From: Pseudolysinimonas sp051954455
GTDB taxonomy: Bacteria > Actinomycetota > Actinomycetes > Actinomycetales > Microbacteriaceae
DNA: 64,000 bases
Assembly (NCBI RefSeq): GCF_051954455.1
Contig: NZ_JBQCHS010000012.1
Span: 62,001-126,000, forward strand
Direction: 5' to 3'
Shown here: positions 50,880 to 60,100 of the stretch, piece after piece
How positions within the stretch are numbered: position 1 is the first letter of the stretch
Layout of the letters: every line of letters starts with the position of its first letter
Position numbers and translations under genes: made by a program
Notes under the pieces: model-generated
The model's input: the letters and a program-made list of their open reading frames with translations, nothing else
The model's database searches: none
What the model was told of the DNA's origin: nothing

Positions 50880-51887
50880 CTATCCGGTCGGGGCGAGCCG
50901 GGCGACGACGGGCCGGTGGTCGCTGCCCGCGCCGTCCTGGGTGTCGATGACGCGGAATGCGACGACCTTCCACTGCGCCGTCGCCAGCACGTGGTCGATC
51001 GGGGCGCCGAGCAGCGTCGGCAGCCGGGTCGGCCAGGTGCCGACGGCGGCGGATCCCGTGAGCTTCGCGGCGTCGCGGCAGGAGCCGAGCTGGCCGCCGT
51101 TCGCGCCGAGGCCGTCCCAGTGGTCGAGGGTCGAGTTGAAGTCGCCCGCCGCGATCGCGTTGCCGACGCAGTGATCCGCGACCCAGCGCAGGCCCTGGCG
51201 CCAGGCGCTCATCTCGCCCGGGACGGGGGCGACGGTGTGGGTGGCGAGGAACGACGGGCCCGTGCCGTCGGCCGGCACGGCGTACACCGTCGGGATCGTG
51301 TCGGTCGTCCTCCCGCCCGAGGCGTCACGGTAGGCACCGAGCTTCGTGCTGATGAGGAGATCGGTGGTGCGGGCCTTCGAGACCTGGTCGTAGCTGAGGT
51401 GGAGGAGCTGCATCGGCATCCCCGCCGCGTCCAGCTGGTCGCGCACCTCCTGCGCCGTCGCGACGCTCGTCTCGGCGAGCACGACGACATCGGCCTGCTG
51501 CGCCTGGGCGAGCTGCGCGATGGTCTCGGAGCCCGGCGCATCACCGAGCGTGTTCCAGCTGAGGACGGTCAGCTCGCCGAGGGCCTTCGCCGGGAGCGGG
51601 GCGGTGTCGACGCCGCGCGTCGAGAGCACCGCGAGCTGCAGGCCGCCGAACGCGACGACCACGACCGCGAGCGCCCCGGCGAACCGGCGCGCCCCGCGCG
51701 AGGTCGCGGCGGCGATGAGCAGCAGCACGAGCAGCAGAGCGGCGACGCACACCGCGATCCCGCGGAGCGAGACCACCTGTGCGATGACCGGCTGCTGCTG
51801 CAGTCCGAGCAGTTGCGGCCAGGCGATGAGCAGCAGCGCGACAGCGATCGCCACCACCGCGATCGCCCCCACCACCCGTCCGAACAT
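50880..51887 (-). CDS. Membrane-anchored endonuclease/exonuclease/phosphatase family protein
   Basis: A 335-residue protein. Three N-terminal transmembrane helices (about residues 4-22, 43-62 and 68-88) are followed by an EEP catalytic domain facing outside: LSWNTLG near residue 109, VVLAETS, GDFNSTLDH (near residue 247), PIDHVLA and GSDHRPVVA at the end, which hold the metal and catalytic histidine residues. Relatives cleave phosphodiesters in DNA, lipids or inositol phosphates; the external location suggests scavenging. The ATG is 8 bases after TACGCT (51896-51901, minus strand). Confidence 0.85.
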   Translation of the reverse strand: MFGRVVGAIAVVAIAVALLLIAWPQLLGLQQQPVIAQVVSLRGIAVCVAALLLVLLLIAAATSRGARRFAGALAVVVVAFGGLQLAVLSTRGVDTAPLPAKALGELTVLSWNTLGDAPGSETIAQLAQAQQADVVVLAETSVATAQEVRDQLDAAGMPMQLLHLSYDQVSKARTTDLLISTKLGAYRDASGGRTTDTIPTVYAVPADGTGPSFLATHTVAPVPGEMSAWRQGLRWVADHCVGNAIAAGDFNSTLDHWDGLGANGGQLGSCRDAAKLTGSAAVGTWPTRLPTLLGAPIDHVLATAQWKVVAFRVIDTQDGAGSDHRPVVARLAPTG

Positions 51888-51952
51888 CGAGGGGGAGCGT
51901 AACCGTCCGCGTCGACCGGCGGGCGTCGGCGCGCCCGCCCTACGATGACCAG

Positions 51953-52804
51953 GTGCCCGGCATCGACCTCCACGCCCACACGAGCGTGAGCGACGGCACC
52001 GAGGCGCCGGGGGAGCTGGTGCGGGCCGCGGTCGACGCCGGCCTCGACGTCGTGGCGATCACCGACCACGACGCGACCTCGGGGTGGGAGGAGGCGTTCG
52101 CGGCGGCGCGGGGGACCGGGATCACGGTCGTGCCGGGCCTCGAGCTCAGCACCCAGCTCGACTACGCGAGCGTCCACGTGCTCGGCTACCTCGTCGATCC
52201 CGCCGATCCCGGGCTCGTCGCCGAGACGGAGCGGATCCGCGAGGAGCGCCTGCATCGGGCCCGGTCGATGGTCGAGCGGATCGCCGTCGACTACCCGGAC
52301 CTCAGCTGGGAGCGCGTCCTCGAGCACACGACGCCCGACGCCACCGTCGGCCGTCCGCACATCGCCGACGCGCTCGTCGCCCTCGGTCACGTGCCGGACC
52401 GCACGGCCGCCTTCGGCTCGATCCTGCACTGGCAGGGCGGCTACTACCGTCCGCACGAGGCGCCGCCGCCGCTCGAGGGCGTGCGGCTCATCGTCGCCGC
52501 CGGGGGAGTGCCCGTGATCGCCCACCCGGGCGCGCGGGGGCCGGAGCGCGTGCTGAGCGACGCGCGGATGCGCGGGCTCGTCGACGCCGGGCTCGCGGGC
52601 CTCGAGATCGCCCACCGCGACAACCCGCCGGCGTCGCGGGAGCGGCTGCGCGCCCTCGCCGAGCGCTTCGGCCTCCTGACCACCGGATCCAGCGACTACC
52701 ACGGTGCCGGCAAGCCCAACCGGCTCGGCGAGAACACGACCGATCCGGAGGCCTACGCGCGCATCGTCGAGCGCGCGACCGGCTCCGCACCCGTCACCGG
52801 CTGA
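51953..52804 (+). CDS. PHP-domain phosphoesterase (YciV/TrpH-like)
   Basis: A 283-residue PHP-family metal phosphoesterase. Metal motifs are DLHAHTSVSDG at residues 5-15, ITDHDATSGWEEA, PGLELSTQ, the histidine in VIAHPGARG and the late SSDYHG. It matches the RNase AM/YciV group, which removes 5' nucleotides from short RNA or hydrolyses 3',5'-nucleoside bisphosphate (pAp). The GTG start follows TACGAT (51941-51946) by 6 bases. It is divergent from the EEP gene. Confidence 0.86.
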   Translation: MPGIDLHAHTSVSDGTEAPGELVRAAVDAGLDVVAITDHDATSGWEEAFAAARGTGITVVPGLELSTQLDYASVHVLGYLVDPADPGLVAETERIREERLHRARSMVERIAVDYPDLSWERVLEHTTPDATVGRPHIADALVALGHVPDRTAAFGSILHWQGGYYRPHEAPPPLEGVRLIVAAGGVPVIAHPGARGPERVLSDARMRGLVDAGLAGLEIAHRDNPPASRERLRALAERFGLLTTGSSDYHGAGKPNRLGENTTDPEAYARIVERATGSAPVTG

Positions 52805-52813
52805 TCCCGCTCG

Positions 52814-53323
52814 TCAGTCGCGGCGCTGCTCCGCGACGGGCGGCGGGACGGCCGGGGGCACATTCGCCGCGTACCACTCGGCGTAGCCGCGGTCGAACCG
52901 CACGCCGCTCGGCTGGGACGCCGAGGCGCAGAGCACGATGAGGATGATGCCCCCCACCCACGGGATGACCCCGAGCAGCGCATAGGTGCCGCCGTAGCCG
53001 GCGTCGTGCAGTCGGCGCCAGGTGATCGCCAGGCCCGGCACGATCGACCCGAGGAAGACGATCGCCAGGAGGCCGCCGAAGACGCTCACGATGACCGAGC
53101 TCGCCACGGTGTCGCCCTGCCCGAGGCTGAACCCCAGGGTGAGCGTCACCACGTACAGCCCAACGTCGACGACGGCGAAGAACAGTGCCGTCCACCAGTA
53201 CTCGCTGCGGCTGGCGCGCCCCGAGAACGTCGCGTAGTTGCGGTAGAACCGCGCGATCGCCTGCCCGAACGACGCGCCGTAGAGCGGCAGGTCGAGACGG
53301 TCGGTTCCCGGTGTCGTCGTCAT
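52814..53323 (-). CDS. DUF805 membrane protein (copy A)
   Basis: A 169-residue protein of the DUF805 family. It begins with a soluble segment (FGQAIARFYRNYATFSGRASRSEYWW, residues 19-44), then four transmembrane helices and a conserved ITWRRLHDAGYGG loop. Function is unknown. The start is ATG 53323, 7 bases after TATGCT (53331-53336, minus strand); an ATG 12 bases further up overlaps that hexamer and is unlikely. It is a paralogue of the gene at 53361 just upstream. Confidence 0.85.
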   Translation of the reverse strand: MTTTPGTDRLDLPLYGASFGQAIARFYRNYATFSGRASRSEYWWTALFFAVVDVGLYVVTLTLGFSLGQGDTVASSVIVSVFGGLLAIVFLGSIVPGLAITWRRLHDAGYGGTYALLGVIPWVGGIILIVLCASASQPSGVRFDRGYAEWYAANVPPAVPPPVAEQRRD

Positions 53324-53360
53324 CCCGCCCAGCATACGAACGGTCCCGACGGCGGTCGGG

Positions 53361-53792
53361 TCACGCGTCGAAGCGGGCGCCCTCGGGCTTGGACGGCAGC
53401 AGGTTGAGGATGAGCACGATCAGGGAGCCGATCGACGGGATGAGGTGGAGGAACCACCAGTACCCGCTGAGGTCCGCATCATGGAGCCGGCGGACCTGGA
53501 TCGCGATCGCGGGCACGATCGACCCGATCGCGATCACGGCGCTGATCGCCGCGAACACGGCGAACACGACCTGTCCGCCCGCGGGGTCGTGCACGGCGAG
53601 GTGCGCCAGCCCGGCGACCACCCACACGAGCGCGTAGAGCAGCGCGAAGAACAGCGCGACCCACCAGAACTCGGACCGGCTGGCGCGCCCCGAGAAGGTC
53701 GCGTATTTGGCGTAGAAGCGCGTCACCGCCTGGCGGAACGTCGCCCCGTGGACGGGCTGGCCGAGCGGCATCGCCGCCTCGGCGGTCGTCAT
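53361..53792 (-). CDS. DUF805 membrane protein (copy B)
   Basis: A 143-residue paralogue of copy A, with the same opening (FRQAVTRFYAKYATFSGRASRSEFWW) and the same IQVRRLHDADLSGYWW loop, but shorter at both ends. Four transmembrane helices are predicted. Its ATG overlaps the stop of the DEAD-box helicase gene (ATGA at 53789-53792), so it is translationally coupled to it, while copy A has its own promoter. Confidence 0.85.
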   Translation of the reverse strand: MTTAEAAMPLGQPVHGATFRQAVTRFYAKYATFSGRASRSEFWWVALFFALLYALVWVVAGLAHLAVHDPAGGQVVFAVFAAISAVIAIGSIVPAIAIQVRRLHDADLSGYWWFLHLIPSIGSLIVLILNLLPSKPEGARFDA

Positions 53793-55270
53793 GCCACGCC
53801 CCCCGACGGGGTCGGTGCGCCGCCGCCTGCGCCGCCGCGTCGGCGCCGCGTGCGCCGCCGCCGCGTCGGCGTCTCTCCGTCGTGCGTCCCGCCGCCCTCG
53901 GCACGGGCGGCCTCGCCGGCCGGTGCCGACTCGCGGGCCTCACCGGCGGAGGTCGAGCCCCCGCCGGAGCGGCCCGAGCCGCCTCGGCGCCGCCGGCCCC
54001 GGGGCGACCCGTCGCCCTCGGCGCGTGAGCCGTCGCCCGCCGACGACCGCTCGCGCGGAGGACGGTCGACGTGCGGCGCCGCGGGGGTCGGCTTCAGCCG
54101 CCCCTTCGCGCCCGCGGGGATGTCGAGGTCGCTGTAGAGGTGCGGCGACGACGAGTAGGTCTCCACGGGTTCCGGCTGCCCGAACTCGAGGGCGCGGTTG
54201 ATGAGCGCCCACTTGTGCAGGTCGTCCCAGTCGACGAACGTCACCGCGATGCCGGTCTTGCCGGCGCGGCCGGTGCGACCGGCGCGGTGCAGGTAGGTCT
54301 TCTCGTCCTCGGGGATCGTGTGGTTGATGACGTGCGTGACGTCGTCGACGTCGATGCCGCGGGCCGCGACGTCGGTGGCGATGAGCACGTCGAGCTTGCC
54401 GGCCTTGAAGCGGGCCATGGAGCGCTCGCGCGCCTCCTGGCTCATGTCGCCGTGCACCGATCCGGCGTTGAAGCCGCGGTCGTTGAGCTCCTCGACGAGC
54501 TTGGCCGCCGCACGCTTGGTGCGCGTGAAGATGACGGTCTTGCCGCGGCCCTCCGCCTGCAGGATGCGGGCGACGACCTCGTCCTTGTCGAGCGAGTGCG
54601 CCCGATAGATGAGGTGCTTGATGTTGGCCTGCACCTGGCCCTCGTCGGGGTCGGTGGCGCGGATGTGGATCGGCCGGTTCATGAACCGACGGGCCAGCGC
54701 GACGACCGGGCCGGGCATCGTCGCCGAGAACAGCATCGTGTGCCGGGTCGGCGGCGTCTGCGCGAACAGCTTCTCCACGTCGGGGAGGAAGCCGAGGTCG
54801 AGCATCTTGTCGGCCTCGTCGAGCACCATCTCCTGCACGTCCTTGAGGGAGAGCAGGCGCTGCCCCGCGAGGTCGAGGAGGCGGCCCGGGGTGCCGACGA
54901 CGATCTGCGCGCCGGCCTTGAGCTCCTCGATCTGGCCCTCGTAGGCCTTGCCGCCGTAGATGGCGGTGACCTTGGTGGGCCGGTTCGAGGTGGCGAGCTC
55001 GAGGTCCTCGGCCACCTGGACGCAGAGCTCGCGGGTGGGGACGACGACGAGCACCTTCACGCCGGGCTCGGGGTCCGGTCCGAGGCGCTGGATGATCGGG
55101 AGGCCGAAGCCGAACGTCTTGCCGGTGCCGGTCTTGGCCTGGCCGATGATGTCCTGGCCGGCGAGGCCGAGAGGGATGGTCTGGCTCTGGATCGGGAAGG
55201 GCTCGATGATGCCCTTCGCCGCGAGCGCGTCGACCATGTCCTGGTCGATGTTCAGGTCGCTGAAAGTCAA
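53789..55270 (-). CDS. DEAD-box RNA helicase
   Basis: A 493-residue ATP-dependent RNA helicase. Q motif FPIQSQTIP (near residue 25), motif I AKTGTGKT, Ia PTRELCVQ, Ib TPGRLL, II DEAD in VLDEADKML, III SAT, V ATDVAARGID and VI HRAGRTGRAGKTG are all present. The C-terminal about 110 residues are a charged, low-complexity tail (RGRRRRGGSGRSGGG ... TRRRRTRRRRGG) likely to bind RNA. The start is TTG 55270: no ATG or GTG is in frame before it. A TAGACT hexamer lies about 30 bases upstream. Ribosome assembly or RNA decay in the cold is the usual role. Confidence 0.92.
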   Translation of the reverse strand: MTFSDLNIDQDMVDALAAKGIIEPFPIQSQTIPLGLAGQDIIGQAKTGTGKTFGFGLPIIQRLGPDPEPGVKVLVVVPTRELCVQVAEDLELATSNRPTKVTAIYGGKAYEGQIEELKAGAQIVVGTPGRLLDLAGQRLLSLKDVQEMVLDEADKMLDLGFLPDVEKLFAQTPPTRHTMLFSATMPGPVVALARRFMNRPIHIRATDPDEGQVQANIKHLIYRAHSLDKDEVVARILQAEGRGKTVIFTRTKRAAAKLVEELNDRGFNAGSVHGDMSQEARERSMARFKAGKLDVLIATDVAARGIDVDDVTHVINHTIPEDEKTYLHRAGRTGRAGKTGIAVTFVDWDDLHKWALINRALEFGQPEPVETYSSSPHLYSDLDIPAGAKGRLKPTPAAPHVDRPPRERSSAGDGSRAEGDGSPRGRRRRGGSGRSGGGSTSAGEARESAPAGEAARAEGGGTHDGETPTRRRRTRRRRGGAGGGAPTPSGGVA

Positions 55271-55329
55271 GGAATGCCTGTCTGAAGATGAGAGGAGGCC
55301 AGTCTACCGGCGACAGTAGGCTGATCGCC

Positions 55330-56049
55330 GTGCTGAGGCTGTTCCGGCGTCGCCGTCGCCCCGCCGCGGCGCCCGTGCTCACGCCGCGATCGGAGGCGGT
55401 CTCCGCCGTGCGCGTCGAACTGGCGGAGCTCACACCGGCTCCCGAGCCGTTCCTCGGCCAGGCCGCCTATCTCGCCCTCGTGCTGTTCGAGAACCTCGGG
55501 CGCGCCGTGCAGACCGCGCCGACGACGGCCGCCAAAACCGCGCTCGGTGCGGCGGCCGCGCAGGTGCTGGAGGCGCACGAGGGACTCGTGACGGAGCTCC
55601 GCGGGCTCGGCGCCGATCCGATCGCGGCGATGGACCCGTTCCGGGCCGGCCTCGACGAGTACCTGGCGCGCGTGCAGGGCGCGGACTGGCCCGAGACCCT
55701 CGTGACCTGCTACCTGACGACGGGATTCCTCGCGGACTTCTTCACCGGGCTGGCTGCGGGGCTGCCCGACGGCCTCGCCGAGCGGGTGGGCGTGCTGCTC
55801 GACGTCGACCACGGCGAGCGGGTGCTCGAGGCGCAGCTGCGCACCGTCATCGAGCAGAGCCCGCGGATCGCGTCGCGGCTCGCGATGTGGGGGCGCCGGC
55901 TCATCGGCGACACGATGCTGATCGCGCGCTCGGCGCTCGCGATCGACGCGGCGCACGCGGAGCTCGAGGTCGAGCGCGTGGAGCCCGCGTTCGCCGAGCT
56001 GATCGGCGCGCACACCCGGCGGATGGACGCCCTCGGGCTCACCGCCTGA
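55330..56049 (+). CDS. Ferritin-like-fold protein (MiaE-like)
   Basis: A 239-residue all-helical protein. Long helices with AYLALVLFENLGRAVQ, AHEGLVTELRGLG and the EVERVEPAFAELIGAHTRRM end fit the ferritin-like fold protein family seen next to DEAD helicases in actinobacteria; distant relation to the tRNA hydroxylase MiaE is often proposed. The glutamate and histidine residues for a diiron site are only partly visible. The GTG start follows TAGGCT (55317-55322) by 7 bases. It is divergent from the helicase gene. Confidence 0.72.
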   Translation: MLRLFRRRRRPAAAPVLTPRSEAVSAVRVELAELTPAPEPFLGQAAYLALVLFENLGRAVQTAPTTAAKTALGAAAAQVLEAHEGLVTELRGLGADPIAAMDPFRAGLDEYLARVQGADWPETLVTCYLTTGFLADFFTGLAAGLPDGLAERVGVLLDVDHGERVLEAQLRTVIEQSPRIASRLAMWGRRLIGDTMLIARSALAIDAAHAELEVERVEPAFAELIGAHTRRMDALGLTA

Positions 56050-56092
56050 CGCGGATCGCGTCCTGCCGACGTGCGCGTCGGGGGATCGGCGA

Positions 56093-56389
56093 TCAGGCCC
56101 GGCCGCGGCTGAGCTCGTGGAGCAGCCGCTGGTCGCCGCGGGTGCGGCCCTGCCAGACGGCGAGCCACACGGCCACGCACGCCAGCAGGGTGACGCCGAG
56201 GGCGACGACCCAGATCCAGCCGCCGTCGTACTTCCAGCCGAGCCAGGTGAGGCCCTCCCACACGACCGCCGCGACGACGACGCCGACGGCGGGCAGGAGG
56301 AACAGGCCGTAGCTGTGGCGACCGGGGAGCGCGTAGCGCACCAGACCGCCGATGCCGGCGGCGATCACCAGGACGAACAGCAGCTCCAC
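56093..56389 (-). CDS. Small membrane protein, unknown function
   Basis: A 98-residue protein with three transmembrane helices (about residues 2-18, 28-50 and 60-78) and a charged C-terminal end (QGRTRGDQRLLHELSRGRA). The pattern recurs in actinobacteria close to DUF3107 genes, but no function is known. The GTG start follows TAGTCT (56397-56402, minus strand) by 7 bases. Confidence 0.7.
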   Translation of the reverse strand: MELLFVLVIAAGIGGLVRYALPGRHSYGLFLLPAVGVVVAAVVWEGLTWLGWKYDGGWIWVVALGVTLLACVAVWLAVWQGRTRGDQRLLHELSRGRA

Positions 56390-56439
56390 GCGGGGAAGAC
56401 TAGCGCGCGACTCCGGGGGCCGGGCGTCGGTGCCCGGCG

Positions 56440-56664
56440 TCAGGCGACGAAGCCGACGCGGCGCGACTCCTCGCTGCCGACCTCGAGGTAGCCGAAGCTC
56501 GCGGTCGGGACGATGTAGAGCTTGCCCTTGTCGTCGGCGAGCTTGATGAACTTCGCATCGGAGGCGAGCGCGTCGGCGACGATCTTCTCGATCTCGGCCG
56601 CGGTCTGCGACGACTCGAAGTTCAGCTCGCGGGGGCTGTTGACGATACCGATGCGAATGTCCAC
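56440..56664 (-). CDS. DUF3107 family small protein
   Basis: A 74-residue protein matching DUF3107: a start of MDIRIGIVNSPRELNFE, then ADALASDAKFIKLADDKGKLYIVPTASFGYLEVG. The family is restricted to actinobacteria, usually beside a DEAD helicase/ferritin-like gene set, as here. It is probably a small beta-rich protein; no function is established. The GTG start follows TAGCCT (56671-56676, minus strand) by 6 bases. Confidence 0.92.
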   Translation of the reverse strand: MDIRIGIVNSPRELNFESSQTAAEIEKIVADALASDAKFIKLADDKGKLYIVPTASFGYLEVGSEESRRVGFVA

Positions 56665-56727
56665 GTCACGAGGCTAGGGGATCGTCGCGCGCGCGATCCG
56701 GCGGTTCGCCCACGGCAGACGGCGGGC

Positions 56728-57048
56728 TCAGGACGCCGGGGTCGGACGCCTCCAGATCAGCCACTTCCGTGCGATCTCGTCGGCGAGGTCGATGTCGAAC
56801 CGCTCCGCCACGAGCAGCACCTGCGCCAGGACGTCGGCCACCTCGGCGCGGAAGTCGGCGTCGCGCTCCTCCGGGCCGCGGCCCTTGTCGCGCGCCTGCC
56901 CGGTTCGAGCGAGGTAGGCCTGGGTCAGCTCGCCGACCTCCTCGTTCAGCTTCAGCACGAACCAGTCGTCCGTGCGGTCGATGCGGTGGCGCTCCGCGTA
57001 GTACGCGGAGACCCCCTCGATGTCGTTCTGCAGGTCCTCGAGCTCCAC
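56728..57048 (-). CDS. MazG-like nucleotide pyrophosphohydrolase
   Basis: A 106-residue all-alpha NTP-PPase. The metal motif reads KLNEEVGELTQAYL (E-E-x2-E) with a second acidic half in DFRAEVADVLAQVLLVAERFDID (E-x-x-D). Members of the MazG/RS21-C6/HisE group hydrolyse non-canonical NTPs to NMP and pyrophosphate. The GTG start (57048) follows GAGACT by 6 bases, a weak form of the leaderless box; longer in-frame forms extend into the divergent helicase gene and are not supported. Confidence 0.8.
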   Translation of the reverse strand: MELEDLQNDIEGVSAYYAERHRIDRTDDWFVLKLNEEVGELTQAYLARTGQARDKGRGPEERDADFRAEVADVLAQVLLVAERFDIDLADEIARKWLIWRRPTPAS

Positions 57049-57127
57049 CCGCCCAGTCTCGCGCCCGCCCTCTCGCCGGAGAGGATGCCTCGCCTCCGAT
57101 GTCGCCGACCGCGGATAGCGTGGCCGC

Positions 57128-60100
57128 GTGAGTTCGATCGGCTTCGTGCGCGGGGCGTCCGACGCCGACCCGCGGGTGGTGCTCGACGCCGCCCAGCAGC
57201 AGGTCGTCGATCTCGCCGAGGGGGAGTCCGCGGCGGTGCTCGGCGCCCCCGGCACGGGCAAGACGACGGCGCTCGTCGAGCTCGTCGCCGACCGGGTGCG
57301 GGAGCTCGGCTACGGCCCCGGCGAGGTGCTCGCGCTCACGGCGTCGCGCGCCGCCGCGACCCGGCTGCGCGACCGTCTGGCGCTGCGGATCGACCGGCCG
57401 ACCGACGGTCCGCTCGCGCGCACGTTCAGCTCCCTCGCGTTCGAGCTCGTGCGCTCGGCGGCGCGCGCGGCCGGCGCCGAGTCGCCGAGGCTCTTGACCG
57501 GTGCCGCGCTCGACGCCGACCTCGCGGAGCTGCTGGCCGGCCAGGAGGAGGACGGCACCGGCCCCGACTGGCCCGAGCCGCTCGACGCGCAGGTGCGGCG
57601 CCTCCGCGGATTCCGCGGCGAGCTGCGCGAGCTGATGGCGCGCGCGACCGAGTACGACGTGAGCCCCGAGCGGCTGCGGGAGCTCGGCCGCGCGACCCGC
57701 CGGCCCGAGTGGGTCGCCGCCGCGGACTTCGTCGCCGGCTACCAGCGGCTCGTCGGCCTCGTCCGGCCGCAGGAGTACGACCCGGCGGAGCTCGCCCGGT
57801 ACGCGGTCACCGCGATCCGGGACGGCGGCGCCGACGACCGCATCGCGCGGCTCCGGCTGGTCGTCGTCGACGATATGCAGGAGGCGACCGAGGGCGCGCT
57901 CGCGATGCTGCGGGCGCTCGCATCGCGCGGGGTCGCGGTCGTCGCGTTCGGGGATCCCGACGTGGCGGCCAACGCGTTCCGCGGCGGCGAGCCCGACGCG
58001 CTCGGCCGGCTCTCGGCGGAGCTCGGCGTGCCGGCGCGGCGCATCGTCCTGACCACCGTGCACCGGCAGGGGCCCGTGCTCCGGGCGCTCACCGCCGCCG
58101 CGACGGAGCGCATCGGCGCCGCCGCCGCGGGTGTGCAGCGCCGCGCCGTCGCGGGGGCCGAGGACGCGGCGATACCGCTCCTCCGCATCGAGGCCCCGTC
58201 GCCGGCGCGCGAGTGGACCGCGGTGGCCCGGGTGCTGCGCCAGGAGCACCTCGTTCGCGGCGTGCCGTGGTCGGAGCTCGCCGTGGTGGTGCGCAGCGGC
58301 GCCCAGACACCGGGGCTCGCGCGCGCACTGGCGCTCGCCGAGGTGCCCACCCGTACCACGAGCGGCGGCCTCGCGCTCCGCGACGAGAAGGCGGCGCGGG
58401 CGCTGCTCGAGCTCGTGCAGGCGGGCATCGGCGCCGTCGAGCTGACGCCGGAGCGCGCGGTCGACCTCCTGCTCGGCCCGTTCGGCGGGCTCGACGCCCT
58501 CTCGCTCCGGCGGCTGAGGCTGAGCCTGCGCGCCGAGGAGCTGGCGGGGGGCGGGGTGCGGCCGAGCGGCGAGCTGCTCGTGGAGGGCCTCCGCGACCGC
58601 GGCCGGTTCGCCACCATCGACAGCGCCCCGGCGCGGGCGGCCGGGCGGCTGGCGGAGACGCTCGCGCAGCTCCGGGAGGCGCAGGCGACGATCGAGGAGC
58701 TGCTCTGGCTGGCGTGGGAGCGCTCGCGCCTCGCCGAGTCGTGGCGGCAGACGGCGCTCGGCACCGGTATCCCCGCGGCGGAGGCGAACCGCGACCTCGA
58801 CGCGATCGTCGCCCTGTTCGCCGCCGCGAAGGACTACGTCGAGCGCCGGGAGCACGAGGGGGCGACCTCGCGCGCCGTCGCGGAGGAGTTCATCGCCGAG
58901 ACGCTCAGCCCCGACGTCCCCGAGGACGTGCTCGCCCCCCGCCGCGACGACGACGCCGTGCTGGTGACGACCCCGTCGGGCGCCGTCGGGCTGGAGTTCC
59001 GCACCGTCGTGGTCGCGGGCCTGCAAGACGGCGTGTGGCCGAACCTCCGTCCGCGCGGCTCGCTGCTCGGGCCGCAGCACCTCGTCCGTGCCGCGGTCGG
59101 GTCCGGGGAGACCGAGCTCGACGAGCGCAAGCTCGTCCTCGACGACGAGCTGCGGATGTTCGCGCTCGCCGTCTCGCGGGCCCGGGAGCGCGTGGTGCTC
59201 GCCGCCGTCGCGAACGACGACGAGGCGCGGAGCGTGTTCTTCTCCCTCCTGCCCGAGGGCGTCCCGCTCGTCGACGCGACCGCCGCGGTGCCGCTCACCC
59301 TCCGCGGCGCGGTCGGGCGGCTCCGGCGCACGCTCACCGACCCCCGCGCCCCGCGCGCCGAGGTCGACGCCGCGGCGTCGTCGCTCGCCGAGCTGGCCCG
59401 GCTCGGACTGCCCGGCGCCGACCCCGCCGACTGGCACGGGCTCGCGCCGATCTCGTCCGAGGGGCCCCTCTTCGCGGGCGAGCCGGTGCGGGTCTCGCCG
59501 TCGCGCATCGAGCGGCTGGAGGAGTCGCCGCTCGACTGGTTCCTCGAGACCATCGCGGGCGGCGACTCCGGCGTCGTGGCGAACGTGGGCACGATCCTGC
59601 ACTGGGCGATGGAGACGACCCCCGATCCGACATTCGACAGCCTCTGGCAGGCGGTCGAGGCGCGCTGGACGGAGCTCGTCTTCGAGTCGCCGTGGTTCGC
59701 CGAGCGGCAGCAGCGCCTGGCCCGTGGGTTCACGCGCGCGCTCGCCGAGTACCTCGGCGACTTCGCGCGCGAGGGCAAGACGCTCGTCGCGGCGGAGGAG
59801 CGGTTCCTGCTGCAGTACTCGACGGAGGAGTTCCCGACCATGCCGGGGGAGGAGGGCGACGAGGGCGAGCGGCGGCCGGACCGCCCCGGCATCCAGGTGA
59901 GCGGCTCCATCGACCGCGTCGAGATCGGCCCGGACGGTTCGGTCGTCATCGTCGACCTCAAGACCGGACGGCCCATCACCTCGCAGGCGGTGATCGACGA
60001 GCTGCCGCAGCTCGGCGCCTACCAGCTCGCCTACGCGGAGGGCCACCTCGGCGAGCGGCTCGCCGGCATCGCCTCGCACCGGCCGGGCGGGGCGAAGCTG

